From: Theobroma cacao | Lineage: Eukaryota; Streptophyta; Magnoliopsida; Malvales; Malvaceae | Assembly: GCF_000208745.1 (NCBI RefSeq) | Contig: NC_030857.1 | Location: forward strand, 7,572,796 to 7,636,795 | DNA length: 64,000 nt | Reading direction: 5' to 3' | In this document: positions 1 through 11,814 of the stretch, piece after piece | Layout: each line of letters begins with the position of its first letter | How positions within the stretch are numbered: the first letter of the stretch is position 1 | Position numbers and translations under genes: made by a program | The notes under the pieces: model-generated | The model's database searches: none | What the model saw: only the letters and a program-made list of their open reading frames with translations | What the model was told of the DNA's origin: nothing

Positions 1-312
1 AGACTTTTAAACTCATTTTGAATATGAATTATGTGTTTTGTACTTGTATATTACGTTTTAGCCAGTTTTGAAATTTTTGAGAAAAAAATGACCAAAATAC
101 CCCTGTGTGGCGAAAATTTTATTTTGATTGTTTTTGATCTAAAATAGTATATATTCTCTAAAAACTCGATATTTAACAATGATTGCTCACAGGAAAGGAA
201 AGAAACTGATATGTAAGCCTTGCGGGGTTTCGGTTGGCATTCCGGATAATGAGTGTCAATCGAGACGTCGCGACGATTGTCATGGGCTCGAGGGGAGTAC
301 CGGGTGGTGACA
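1..312 (+). repeat. 3' end of a Tekay-like (Gypsy chromovirus) LTR, cut by the window edge
   Basis: These 312 bases align end to end, without gaps, to the last 312 bases of the LTR at 38379-38690, with about 14 differences by eye, mostly in the last 90 bases. The block ends in GTGACA, the same CA terminus as the other copy. At base 313 the sequence switches abruptly into copia reverse-transcriptase coding sequence, so this LTR was inserted into that copia element. Whether it is a solo LTR or the 3' LTR of a full element cannot be told, because its start lies outside the window. The Tekay/Del assignment rests on the long LTR and its termini and is an inference. Confidence 0.8.
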
Positions 313-2918
313 AAACGTGCCTTGTATTTGTTAACTGATCCATCTGCATTAAGTTTAGTTTTGAAGACCCACTTAACCCTAATCACTTTCTGGTTTGCTG
401 GTCTGTCTACAAGATGCCAAGTTTAGTTCTTGTTAATCATCTCAATTTCATCACACATAGCTTTAATCCAATGTTGATCTTTGGCTGCGTCTGTATAACT
501 TGTTGGCTCCAAAATAATAATATTGCAACGCTCATACACATCTTGCAGAGATCTTGTGCCTCTCACTGAATAATCATCAATATTTTCATCTTCAAGCTGA
601 TTCTCCAATTGAGCTGAACCATCACTGATAATACTCAAGTCTTTTGAGCTTTCAACTGAGTTTGTCCCCCAAATCCACTTACTGAATTCATCAAAGGCAA
701 CATCCCTATTGACTCGAACCTTCTTGGTCTCAACATCATATAGTCGATATCCTTTGGAAATTTCGCTGAAGCCAAGATTAATAACAACCTGTGACTTAGC
801 ATCCAGCTTTGATCTCTTTTCATTAGGAATTTGGGCATAGCCTATACAACCGAACACTCTTATGTGAGAGATCGAAGGCTTGCATCCAAACCAAGCTTCA
901 TGAGGAGTCTTTGAATTCAGGCTTCGAGTTGACAGAATATTTAGCAAATTCACAGCAGCATTGATAGCTTCTGCCCAAAAGCTTTTTGGTAATCCTTTCT
1001 CAAAAAGAAGACATCGAGCCATCTCAATTATGGTTCGATTCTTTCTCTCACTAACCCCATTTTGTTGGGGACAATAGGGTACTGTCAATTGATGCTTTAT
1101 ACCATTCCAAGCTAAGAAATTCTTAAACTCATTGGATAGATATTCAGTACCATTATCAGTTCTCAACATCTTCATAGCTTGACCAGATTCTTTTTCCACA
1201 AGAGCTTTAAAAAATAGAAACTTGGCATAAACTTCTGACTTATGTTTGAGAAAAAATACCCAACTATACCTGGTAAAGTCATCAATGAAGATCAGATAGT
1301 ACAAGCTTCCATTTAGTGATTCAGGTTTCATTGGTCCCCCAACATCTGAGTGAACAAGCTCCAATTTCTCATTAGCTCTTGACAAGCTCTGCTTTGGGAA
1401 TGGAGTCCTGCTTTGCTTTCCCATTTGACATATTCCACAAACATGTTCAATGTGCTCAATACTTGGAAACCCTTTTACAATCTATGATAAGGCCATCAGC
1501 TTCAAGGAATTATAATGAACATGTCCCAAACGTCTGTGCCATAGTTCAGCATCACTAGAGATACATTGATAAGCTTGATGTCTATTCTTCATGAAGTCAA
1601 GAGGAAAACATTTATTCCTCATTCCAACAGTAATCACCTCCTTACCCAAGGGATCAAAAATCATGCAAGACTTATCTTTAAACCACAAGGAATAATTGTC
1701 TTCCAAGAGCTGACCAACACTCAAAAGGTTATGGCTAACTTGTGAAGAATAAAATACATGAGAAATGGTTTTGATACCTGTTGGTGTTTGAACTCCCACA
1801 GTTCCTTTCCCTTGTATTTTCAAATACTTGCCATCACCAATCTCCATTTGAGTCTTAAAGTCTCTATTTAGTTTCAAGAAATTTTCTTCATTGCTTGTTA
1901 TGTGGTTAGAGCAACCACTGTCTATCAACCATTCTGCTTTTCTCTATCTCAAATCAGTGTTTTTGATCATAAATAGTGCTTCCTCTACAGCCTCATTTTC
2001 TTCAACTACAATTGCCTTTTCTTCTCCTCGGGTTCCTTTGGCTTTGCAAACTTTTTCTATGTGACCCAACTGATTACAAAACCTGCATCTCACATCTGGT
2101 ATATACCAACAAAAACGATCAACATGACCCATCTTTTTACAATAGCTACAAGGAGGAAACTTACTTTTATTTTTTTTTTGTTTACCATCATTCATTCTCT
2201 TCTCTTTATCTTTCTTTTCACCTTCATTTCTTCTACTGCTACTACTTGGATTCTTGCTTTTATTCTTAACCAATAGAGCTCCTTCCACATTATTCTCATG
2301 CCTTATAGCCCTTTTTTGCTCTTGGGCTTGTAAGGCATTTACCAATTCTGTAACAGTGAGTTGAGAGAGGTCCTTTGAGTCTTCCAAAGACGATATTTTA
2401 GCTTCAAATTTCTTTGAAAGACTTACAAGAACCTTGTTAACAATTCTCCGTTCAGCTAAGTCCTCTCCAAGTAGTCTTAATTGATTGACAAGCTTCATAA
2501 TCTTGTCTGAATATTCCTTGATTGTTTCATCATCCTTCATCCTCAGAATCTCAAACTCCCTGTGCAGATTGAGAGCTTGCATCTGTCTTGTCCTCTCACT
2601 TCCATGGAACTCATCCTTGAGTCGATCCCATGCTTCCTTTGGGCTATCACAAGTCATAATTCTTGTGAAAATGGCATCTGACACAACAGATTGGATGCAA
2701 GAAAGTGCCTTATATCTCCTTGCTACATCCTCACTATGCTGTTTAATTTGAGCAACAGTGAGATTAACATGTCTCATCACCGAAGAGTCACCTCCCATCT
2801 CCACAATCTCCCATAAATCAAAAGCCCTAAGATAGGCTTTCATCTTCACAGCCCATATAGCATAATTTTCTCCTGAAAAAATAGGAGGTGCTGTGACACT
2901 AAACCCGGATGAAGCCAT
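313..2918 (-). pseudogene. Ty1/copia gag-pol polyprotein, one frame with three in-frame stops, 3' truncated
   Basis: This is a copia retrotransposon polyprotein read from the ATG at 2918 (starts MASSGFSV) down to base 313, where a foreign LTR interrupts it. Order of domains: N-terminal copia gag domain and UBN2-type gag (about 2900-2250); two CCHC zinc knuckles, CSYCKKMGHVDRFC and CRFCNQLGHIEKVC; aspartic protease motif DSGCSNH (near 1920); gag-pre-integrase HRRLGH (near 1530); DDE integrase (1424-430) with the HSD, TDNGTEY and ERKNRT motifs; and the first residues of RT (WVFKTK, KYKARF, 386-315). The whole span stays in a single frame, broken only by stops at 1946-1944 (TAG), 1484-1482 (TAG) and 425-423 (TAA), each where a glutamine is expected. 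RT, RNase H and the 3' LTR are missing. The gag is of Tork/TAR type, from memory of family architecture. The element is dead but looks relatively young. Confidence 0.9.
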
Positions 2919-3018
2919 GACAGATAATTTTTTGTGAAAGAAGAATAAAAGACTGAGATCTTTTGATGAAAAACACTCTACTGTTTTTAGCACCCTAGGT
3001 CCCTCAAGATCCTAGAAG

Positions 3019-3030
3019 CTCTGATACCAT
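3019..3030 (-). promoter_or_regulatory. Primer-binding site of the copia element (tRNA-iMet type)
   Basis: The minus strand reads TGGTATCAGAGC immediately after the LTR end. This is the classic complement of the 3' end of initiator methionine tRNA used by plant copia elements to prime minus-strand DNA synthesis. Its position, directly between the LTR and the gag leader, fixes the element's orientation. Confidence 0.92.
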
Positions 3031-3393
3031 GTTAAACTTTCAAAAAAATAAGTGAAGGAAAATGAAGGAGAGTAGAGAGAACGATTAAGAGCAGTAAGAT
3101 GAAGAAAAAAAAACAAAACCTCATTTTCATTCATATCAGTTTGCTACATAAAGCAAGTACAGAAAACAGAATAGAAACTAACAACTACCCACTAAGTGAA
3201 CTCAATAGATAACTGATCTATAATTCTATGTAGTAGACTAACAAGTGTCAAGTAGGATAACCAACAATAACTGACTGCAACATAAGAAAATAAGACTAAA
3301 CTTAACTGAGTCTTATGCATCAGCATGTAGTGTCTACTGGCTGCTCAGATAAACACTATCAACAACTAAAGAGATGCATTCCAACTTCAACAC
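3031..3393 (-). repeat. 5' LTR of the minus-strand copia element
   Basis: The block is about 363 bases and, read on the minus strand, begins TGTTGAAG and ends TTTAACA directly against the primer-binding site. The short inverted termini TGTT...AACA fit an LTR. The outer boundary at 3393 is set by that terminus. No matching 3' LTR lies in the window, because the element is cut off at base 313, so LTR-LTR divergence cannot be measured. Confidence 0.8.
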
Positions 3394-5520
3394 TCTCCTT
3401 CTAAGTTGCTTGCAACCTTAATACAGAAACATCAGCTATTTTTTTGAAAATTATGGTATATGCCACTTATGGAACTACATATTAAATCTAGATTATATAG
3501 CTGTGACAAAATTCCCTTTGTGTTTTGAATGGCAGGAGTGTTAGGCATTCTGGCAAACTCAATACCAGTTGTATTCATCATAGAATTCGAGGTTCAGAGA
3601 AATTTTTGGTACAAAATCCTTCATCAAAGTTCCAATCCATACATATAAGGAAAGGGGAGAGGACTTCATGTTTAATTGGGGGAACATGGTCAATTGTTAA
3701 AACTTATTATAACCTTCAATGTGGAAATTACTTCCTAGAATTTAGTCTTCAATCTACTAAATCTTGATATGTGCAAAATAGGAAAGTAAATAAAATGATG
3801 TCACTGACACAATTACTATATATATTAATTGTGAACATATTTCCAAAAAAATAACAATTAACTGACTAGTATACCATTGACTTTGATAAAGTAAACTAAT
3901 TAAACTTTCCACAGCAAATAGAAATTATCTCCATATAACATTGAGACTTTATATTATTTTTCTTATGCCAACAGGTTATTCTTGTCAAACAATATGTATA
4001 TTGTAAATTTGTAATTGACTTATGACTTTGAAGTCCCTATCCATTTCTTGTACAAAATTCAAAACACCATTCCCTATTAATCCCTAGTCTGTGTACTGAT
4101 GCTAGCTTCATTATATGTGTAAGTTGCATGTGATGGATATATATATATATAGATAGATCCTTCCTTGCCGGCCTGAGTGCTTGTAAATTGTAAGGTTTCC
4201 AAAAGTAAAAGAACTTAAATTTAAGAATAACTTTATTGAAGAAGATAGTAATTCCAAATGTCTATCCATAGCTTCAAGAGTCCTGTGCATATATACATGC
4301 AGGCCTAGTAGAGACAGATTCTAATGTTTACAAAACATCATCCCAATTCAGACACCTACTTAGCCCCAACCTTTGTTACATACACAAGTTATGCGGTGTG
4401 GCACTAAAAGTCATCGCCCAAAGGACTATAGCCGTTTATTCTTCACCTTTATATAACCCTTTCCTTGGCAATTGAATGAGTTACTTGGATTAAGACTAAG
4501 ACAATTAAATGTGAACAAAAGAACGATAGTCCTTATTCTCCTAAAGTAGTTTTTTATTTTTTAAAAGCAAAAAGGTCTCGCAAAAGGAGACTTGTAAAAG
4601 GCAGCCAGAATAGGCATGCTTGTCATGTAGAAAGGCAGTAGGCTACAGAGGGGGGAGAGGGCTGCTGCATTAAGAATAAACACAAGGTACAGAGCACTTT
4701 GAAAATAATAAGCTGGGGGTGGTCTGCCCGTTACCGGTTTTGGAAGTGCGCCCTGAAATCCAAAGTTTAATATTTTAAAGAATTCTGATATCCACTTATT
4801 TCAAAGTTTAATATTTTAAAGAATTCTAATGTTCACCGTCACTAAACTCATATATTCTTTACAATTCCCCCTTTATTTATCCCTCTTTTTTTTTTGCAAT
4901 ATCCCAAAAATATTATATTCTCTCTTTTTTTTTTTTTGCAGACGTAATACTCTTACTTTACTATATTTCAAAATTACTTTTCATGATTTTTTTTATTACT
5001 TTCTTGCATTAAAAGTCATAGAGAATCAATACAAAATCTAAAATTTTATTATAAAACACATAAAAAGAAATTTTTTTTTCTTAAATTCCCAAAAGAATTA
5101 AATAAAAATAATGAACTTGAAACGAAAAGAGTAATATTGATTAAGTTCATTTTAATTAAGGTTAAAATTAGCGTGAGAATAGAACAAAATTTATCTTGTA
5201 AAAAATTATTAAGTTCGTAGACCTCAAATCTAATTCAATTAGTTGGCGTCTGCCAGCTAATTGAGAGGGAGATAAAATTAAATACACATACGATCTGGTC
5301 ATTTTCATTGCAAGCGCATAGAATATGGTTGAATCAAAATTTTGCTGCCGGCTTAGATCTCCACCTATCTATACCCTATCCATTAAATAATTAAATATTA
5401 TGACATAATTTTGGATTTTTGGCCCATATATAGTTTAAAAGTTTATTGCTAAGAAGTACTATTGTAAAAAAAAAATGTGGAGAATTACTTTACTATAATA
5501 GTACATCATCTTTGATTTAA
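3394..5520. other. Gene-free AT-rich intergenic sequence
   Basis: I see no coding exon with a recognisable domain. The stretch is AT-rich with several T-runs (4890-4940, 4985-5000) and a short TA/GATA microsatellite at 4138-4157. A near-duplicate phrase, tttcaaagtttaatattttaaagaattct, occurs in two close copies at about 4760 and 4800. Confidence 0.6.
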
Positions 5521-6083
5521 GGATAAAATACCTCCACTCCTTAAATTTTGATCGATATTATACAAAAATTCATTAATTTTTAAAATAAACATTTCGTCTC
5601 AAACATCTAAACAACGTTAATGTTAAATATAAAATGTTAAAATATCTTTTTTCTTTTTTTTTTCATTATTTTCTTTCTCTCAGGTAGGTCAATGATGTCC
5701 CTTGCATCGGCTGACTACCCATCTCCACCCTGCGCTCCCCTAGAGAGCACCAAATCAGTGCTCCCTGAGAGCACGAGGCTCCCTAGGGAAAACCAGATTG
5801 GGCTCTCCAAGGGAGCTCTAGTGCTCCCTTGGGGAGCCCAATCGAAGCTTTTTCTTTAGAATTAATAAAAAATTAATAAAATAATATATTAATAATTTTT
5901 AAAATTAATAAAAGATAAAATTATTTTTTTCAATATTATTATTTTTTTAAACTAACAAAAGCACTAACGCTGAATTTATGTGTCTATCGAAAGATATTTT
6001 TTTGAGACAGAGTGTTTATTTCGAAAACTAATGAATTTGTTTAAAATTTCAATTAAAATTTAAAGGGTGAGGTTATTTTACCC
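5521..6083. mobile_element. Fold-back Mutator-like MITE (563 bp) with 9-bp target duplication
   Basis: The left end reads GGATAAAATACCTCC and the right end GAGGTTATTTTACCC, which are inverted. The similarity extends inward for roughly 90 bases per arm (for example ttttaaaataaacattt versus its complement near 6010). The flanks are ttgatttaa (5512-5520) and ttgatttac (6084-6092), a 9-bp duplication with one mismatch; 9 bp is the hallmark of Mutator-like elements. No transposase is encoded. The interior (5690-5850) is unusually GC-rich and contains repeated and inverted gctccct/agggagc and agagcac words that can themselves form hairpins. Confidence 0.75.
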
Positions 6084-6669
6084 TTGATTTACTGATCATA
6101 ATTTGAATTATAAGTAATTTATTATTTTATACTATTAATTAATGAGTAAATTGTAACACAAGTTTAAGATAGTCCAAACTTTTAAGTCTTTTAAATTGAT
6201 TATCAATCTTATTATTTTAAAATATTTAACATGATTATATATAGTTAAAAAAAACATGATTAAGTCTTTTTCAACCAAATATATTGGAAATAAGAACGAA
6301 AGAGAAAAAACTGGCATTGATTAATTCGTCGTGTTGTAACTTGTAGCATTCGATAGGATTGGAATGAGGTGTTCCAGGTTCGAGTAAATAGGAGAATCAG
6401 CAGCAAGTGCATGCCTCGATGTTTACAATGTTAGACCGAACCGGTTGACTGGAATAAAAGAAGTTTCCTGTTTTAAACTGTTCTGATGATGATTGATTGG
6501 GATGGGATTGACAAAGAAATTCATTCGTTTTTTTATTTATGTACATACAATGATACAATAAATAATTCAGTATACTTTGTTGATCAAACTCTCGCTAGTT
6601 GTCCACTTATTAGTATATACATAAAGAAATTAAGGAAGAAGATTTGAGGGCCTTTGCCTCTGATAGTGA
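6084..6669. other. AT-rich sequence upstream of the first small basic-protein gene
   Basis: There is no coding signal here. It should hold the promoter of the gene at 6686. A TATA-like stretch, agtatatacataaag, occurs at 6611-6625, about 60-75 bases upstream of the chosen ATG. Confidence 0.4.
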
Positions 6670-6685
6670 ATGCCACGTAAATTAG

Positions 6686-6880
6686 ATGGAGAAGAAGATG
6701 GTAGAATGCTACAAAGACGGATCTCGAGATTGCAATGCAAAGCTGAGAAAAAGGGGAAAATGCACTGCGGCGGCTGTGAGAGGGAACATAAAACGCAGGA
6801 TCTTCAATAAATTATATCGACGGCTTAAAGTCACAGTCAGACAGATGAGTCATCTTCTGTTCAGCCGTCAACAACGGTAG
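6686..6880 (+). CDS. Small basic protein of unknown function (64 aa), paralogue of the gene at 15377
   Basis: I do not recognise the family. The predicted 64-residue protein is strongly basic, has no signal peptide or membrane segment that I can see, and has cysteines at 8, 16 and 22. Support for its being real is a paralogue 8.7 kb downstream on the same strand: both carry a VEC motif near the N-terminus, then a Lys/Arg-rich spacer, then RGxxKRxIFxxLxxxLKxxxxxxxHxL. Here this reads RGNIKRRIF near residues 32-40. A single-exon structure and the basic helix suggest a nuclear or nucleic-acid-binding peptide or a short regulatory peptide, but that is inference. An ATG 16 bases upstream (6670) opens an overlapping 46-codon frame; I rejected it because the shared motif is in the 6686 frame. 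It could affect translation as an upstream ORF. Confidence 0.6.
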   Translation: MEKKMVECYKDGSRDCNAKLRKRGKCTAAAVRGNIKRRIFNKLYRRLKVTVRQMSHLLFSRQQR

Positions 6881-9780
6881 CATGCAGTTCGTCATGGCAG
6901 CATGAAGCATGTCAGTTCATTGCAATATATATAAATATTCATGCGTATATTTACATATTTATACAGTAGGTCGTCGTGATCAATCGTAACATGCATGCAT
7001 GTTCTTACTGTTTCTTGTTGTTTTAGCCTTTTAATTGGGCTTTTAGCAATGTTTCAAGTTGTTAACACACAATACTGAAATGAAATATTGACAGTGAATG
7101 AAATCAACATTTTACAATTACGTTTATCTAAGCCTCAACTAATAAAATTTAAGATTTTGACTTAAAATTTATAGTTGAATTTTCAAGTTTGAGTACAGAA
7201 ATAAAGCAAGATTTATGAGCATAAGGGAGTGTTCTAATTTAGTGGGTAGTTCATGATTCAATTAATGAATCTTCATAAATATATCAAAAGTTACAATTAC
7301 AGATTATTTTTGTTTCATGTTTCATGAAATTTTGTATTTTCAATGTTGTTGAAAAGTGATCGTAGACTTCAGAGACAAATATGAATATATAGTTTTTAAT
7401 GACAATAATTGTATAGCCTAATGAGCACTCTGTGTAAATTCCCTTATTTCGGAAATTATCAGGTTAGCTGAAGAGTAAGTGAGGGCAAAAGTATAAATAT
7501 GAACCGAAAAAAAGAAGCCAAGAAGTAGAGGACAAGTTTGATTTAAACTTGTAATATTGCTTATAGGTTAATGGGTATATTCGGCATCGTATTATCAATA
7601 AAATTCTTGATGCTTTTTAAATATATATATATATATGTACGTGTCCATATATTTTCATCATTTTATTCTAATATATTTTGTTATTCATTCATGCATGAAT
7701 CAACGAAAAAAAAATAGTAAAAAGATGTAAGATGAAGATTTCTAGACGCACAAGTTAGAAGGAGATGACAAGGGAGTTTAAACCCCATCTTTCAATCCGA
7801 CAACTTGAGAGGATTTTCTCAAGGAATTACGAACGTATTTTTTAACTTCTGGTGTTGAAATACGAAAGCTTTGCCGAAACACAAAGAACTTAGTTGTGCT
7901 AATAAAACTTTTGTTGATTGGCGACAAATTAAGATAATGATTTGGTGCGATAGTGAAGTATTAGTGGAAGTTCATGTAAAGTACATGAAAGTGAGCCGAA
8001 GGTTCCTTCTCTTAAAAACGCCCAATATTGCACAAACAATGCAGCATTGGAAGCTTCCTATATTTCTCAACCGAAGGTTCCTTCTCTCTATCTATCAAAG
8101 GAAAAAAAAAAAAAGGGTTCCTGTAGATAAGATTTAAGAAGATATACTCTTAAGAGATCCATCTCTTCTATTTTGTCCAAAAATGTGAATTTGACACGCC
8201 AACATGTCATATCATCGCCTTTTTAGCCACTGCTGCTAGCTACAGTTAACTCATCTTCCATTTCCTTACAAACAGCACGTTCGGGGGTGAAGAGCCATAC
8301 TGTTATGGGGAGACCACCGGCTCTCAAAATTTTTGAAAACTTTTAGTTATTATATATACATTTGTAATAATCTTGGAGAGTAGTATATTTATGAAGGTTG
8401 TGGATATTTTAAAAATTTTAAAATATTTTATTTATTATATATTTTTTAATGCTCCTTAAAATAATTTTTTTATTTAATGATTAATATAAATAATAAAATA
8501 ACCCCACAAATCCTAATCAACTTTACCCTAATTCTTAAGTTTATTCACACCTCTTTCTCGCTCTCTTTCTCTTTCTCTTTTCTCTTGTTCTTTGATTTTA
8601 CTTTATTATTTCCTATGCAACTAACTACTAAAATACACTTTATTCTTTAAAAGAGATTTATAAGCTTGTGAGCTTAGACAATGACTACTCACCACTAGTG
8701 TGTGAAGTTAAGAAGAGATAAAGTTTACTTTTATCTTCTTTTTTATTTATTTATATTATTTAACTATTTATATATTTAACTATTGGGTGAAATTTAATAT
8801 ATCATATTTAACTATTTATATTTTATGCATTATATTTTATGAATCTAAGAAACATAGTTAAGCACAATTTTTTTGCAAGTCTTTATTTTCTTTTTCCTTT
8901 TGACTTGCATGTTATATAAATTTATTGTATATTATAAATCTTTTGATTGTTATTTAAATGCAACGTATTAGTTTTAAAAAATTTTATTTTATTCCACTTT
9001 ATCTTTGGCCTTCTAACAAAAATTGGCTAACTTCGCCTATGAACACATTAAAATGTTTTTGGTTCTTCAAAAGTTAGACATTCTTTTATCTTGGATGGCT
9101 TTAAATTTTGTTTGGCTTCAATTTCAATTTATTTCACAATTTTTTCAAATTTTTGGACAGCTTGTAATTTTTGGAAATTTTCAAGTGTTATGGTGAAATT
9201 GTAGATATTTATAATCTTGCTAAAAGGAATTTTGAAAGTAAAGAATTTGAGTTTATGTGATTTGTTAATTCCGTTAATCTTGAAAATCTTTTAAACTCTC
9301 TTAATCATTGGTGGTTTCAAACTAAGATTCTACAAAGCTAAAGGTCATTTTAGCACTTCTAATCTTTCTAGCAGCATTGGGATTGCTTCAATTGAATTGT
9401 CTATTTATTTCAGCTGTTAGTCTTTTTGGAGTTTCAAGAATCTTCTCCAATTGTTATTATTACCAAATATACGGGTATATGTAATTTCAAGAGCAACATG
9501 CCCAAATTCCAGGAGCAATATCAACCATTATTTCGTTTCTAGTTCACCATAATTCCAAGCAACATCATTTGGAAACTTTTCATTCTTTCCAGCATTTTCC
9601 ATAATTTTCTTAGGGATTTTAGAAAATATCAGGAGTGATAGAATTTGTACAAAGTGTATATATGCTTTTATCTTGTCAATAAAAGACATGGTTTTTCTTA
9701 TTTCAAAAACGATCCATGGCTTATTTTTTTTCATAGTTAGAGCTTGGTTATTGTTCCTTGTGAACACTAGATTTTATTTT
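6881..9780. other. Intergenic sequence between the first small gene and the second copia element
   Basis: No convincing gene. It contains an (AT)n tract at 7620-7637 and a block at 7983-8010 that repeats the upstream region of the second small gene (see findings), followed by a second aaggttccttctct at about 8084. AT-rich, CT-rich and TA-rich stretches lie at 8340-8600. The end of this interval should contain the 5' leader and perhaps an LTR of the copia element that starts at 9781, but I could not define LTR ends. Confidence 0.45.
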
Positions 9781-11760
9781 ATGGCACAAAAACTAACAGA
9801 AACCCAAACAAAGACCTCTATCAAAGCCATGAATGACAAACAATCTCACTATCACATGAGTAATTCGGATAGACCATGTAACTTGTTGGTATTCCATCCA
9901 TTAAATGGGACTAACTATTCAACATTGAAGAGATTTGTAGTCAATGCATTGCGATCGAAACACAAACTGGTATTTATGGATAGAAAATTACCAAAATCAA
10001 AAGAAGATCTAGATGAGGATGACTGGCTGACTTGTAACGCTATGGTGGTTGCATGTTTGTTAAACTCACTCAATGAGGAGTTACCTAACAATATTGCATA
10101 TCATGACACTATTTATGACATTTGGAGAGATCTGAAAAAAAGCTTTTCGTAGGGAAGTAGGCGTCGTATTAAAGAGTTAAAAAGAGAAATCGTCAACAAT
10201 AGACAAGGTGAATTAACAATCTCGTCTTACTATACAAAAATGAAGGGGCTTTGGGATCATCTTGATAGTTTTGTCCAAGTCCCGTGGATGGGGATGTGTG
10301 AGTTGTAGCTGTGGAGTCTTAGCCACGGAAAAAGAAAAAGAGAAATTGCATTAGTTTCTAATGAAGTTGAATGATTTTTATGGTGTTGTAAGATCAAATG
10401 TTCTCTATAAAGACCCAATACTATCCTTAACAACTACTTATTCTCTGTTGATTCAAAAGAGGTGATGATGACAAGACCAATTATGGAGGTAATAACATTC
10501 ACAATATATACTAGAAAGAAGAATCAAGATCCAAACAAGAGGCCAAGATATAAGTATTGTAAGAAGACAAGTCACACAAAGGAAAATTGCTTTGAGATTG
10601 TAGAATATCCTCTAAATTGGCAAGGGAAGAAAAACATTTTTCAAGCAAAAATAGTCATTAATATAGCAGTTACAAAAATGAAAGGAAAGGAGGTGCATTC
10701 CCAACAAGCAAATCAACAGCATATTATTCTAAATCAAATGGGGTTATCTCAAAGTCAATTTAATCAACTAATGGCATACTTAGTGGGGACAAACAAGGAA
10801 CTCCCATTGTAAACTTTGTTGGTAAAATTTCTTATTCTTAAAATTAGATTTTGGACAGTGGGGCATCTGACCATGTTGTATCAAATTCAAAACTGTTAAA
10901 ATGCAAAAAATCAAGAAAATCTATTATGAAAGTAATGCTTCGAAATGGAAGAAAGTCATAAGTTGATTGTGTTGGAGATGTTCAACCAAATCAAAACATT
11001 GTCTTAAATGATGCATTTTTCTTATCAAATTTCACTTGCAATTTAGCCTCAATTAGTTGAATTACGCAAGATTTAAATTGTTCAATAATATTTTTCCCGA
11101 ATGGATGTATTTTGTGAGATCTTGTCACTAAGAAGGTGATGGGAACAAGTAGAATGAGGAAGGGGGGGGGGGGGGGGGGGGCGTCTGCTATTTATAAGAA
11201 AGAAATCAGACTTGAGCAAATGCTGTGAGATTGAAGAATCAACTAGAATTGCCACATAGAAGGTCAGGGCATATCCAATTTCCTAAATTGAAAGGTCTAT
11301 TTGATGTTTCGTTTGAGAATAAAAGTTTTTTCCCATGTGATGCGTGTTACAAGGTCAGACAAACTTGATTGTCATTTCCTATTAGTCGGAATAAATCAAG
11401 AAATTTATTTGAATTAGTTCATGTTAATACTTAAAGACCATATGACACTAGCATAAATGCTAGAGGTAATTATTTTTTTTACTATTGTTGATGATTCTTC
11501 GAGAAGTACTTGGGTTTACTTAATGAAAACTAATAAAAATGAAGCTCCATTTTTATTTGAGCAATTTTTGAAAATGGTGTAAACAAAGTTCAATGTACAA
11601 GTGAAATCAGTTTGGTCAGATAATGTCCAAGAGATTTATATGGAGATTTCAAGAGGCTTGTCATAGACAAAGGAATTATACGCTAAACTAGCTACACACA
11701 CATACCTCAACAAAATTGGGTGGTGGATATTTATTAGAGGTTTGCAAGAGTTCTTCGCTT
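9781..11760 (+). pseudogene. Decayed Ty1/copia gag-pol fragment
   Basis: The first 124 codons (9781-10152) form a copia gag N-terminus: a leader, a YHMSNSDRP block typical of the UBN2_3/gag-N region, then LNSLNEELPNNIAY and IWRDLKKSF. A TAG at 10150 replaces an expected glutamine, and gag resumes in frame for a while (RRIKELKREI, SYYTKMKGLWD). A damaged zinc knuckle follows at about 10540-10600 (YCKKTSHTKENC, first cysteine lost). The protease motif LDSGASDH is at about 10850, HRRSGH of the gag-pre-integrase domain near 11255, and integrase-like remnants run to about 11760 with many stops and frameshifts. RT and RNase H are absent. A G20 homopolymer sits at 11162-11181. This is older than the copia element at the window start. 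Confidence 0.8.
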
Positions 11761-11814
11761 TTAGGCTAATCTACCTATAAGATATTGAGGAGAATTAATG
11801 TGTAAAGATAGCTA

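Noticed and set aside
3525..3767. 80-codon plus-strand frame next to the copia LTR
   Set aside because: No recognisable domain and no splice or promoter context; treated as chance.
7871..8137. 88-codon plus-strand frame
   Set aside because: No family motif; it overlaps the repeated upstream block at 7983-8100 and has no paralogue in this frame.
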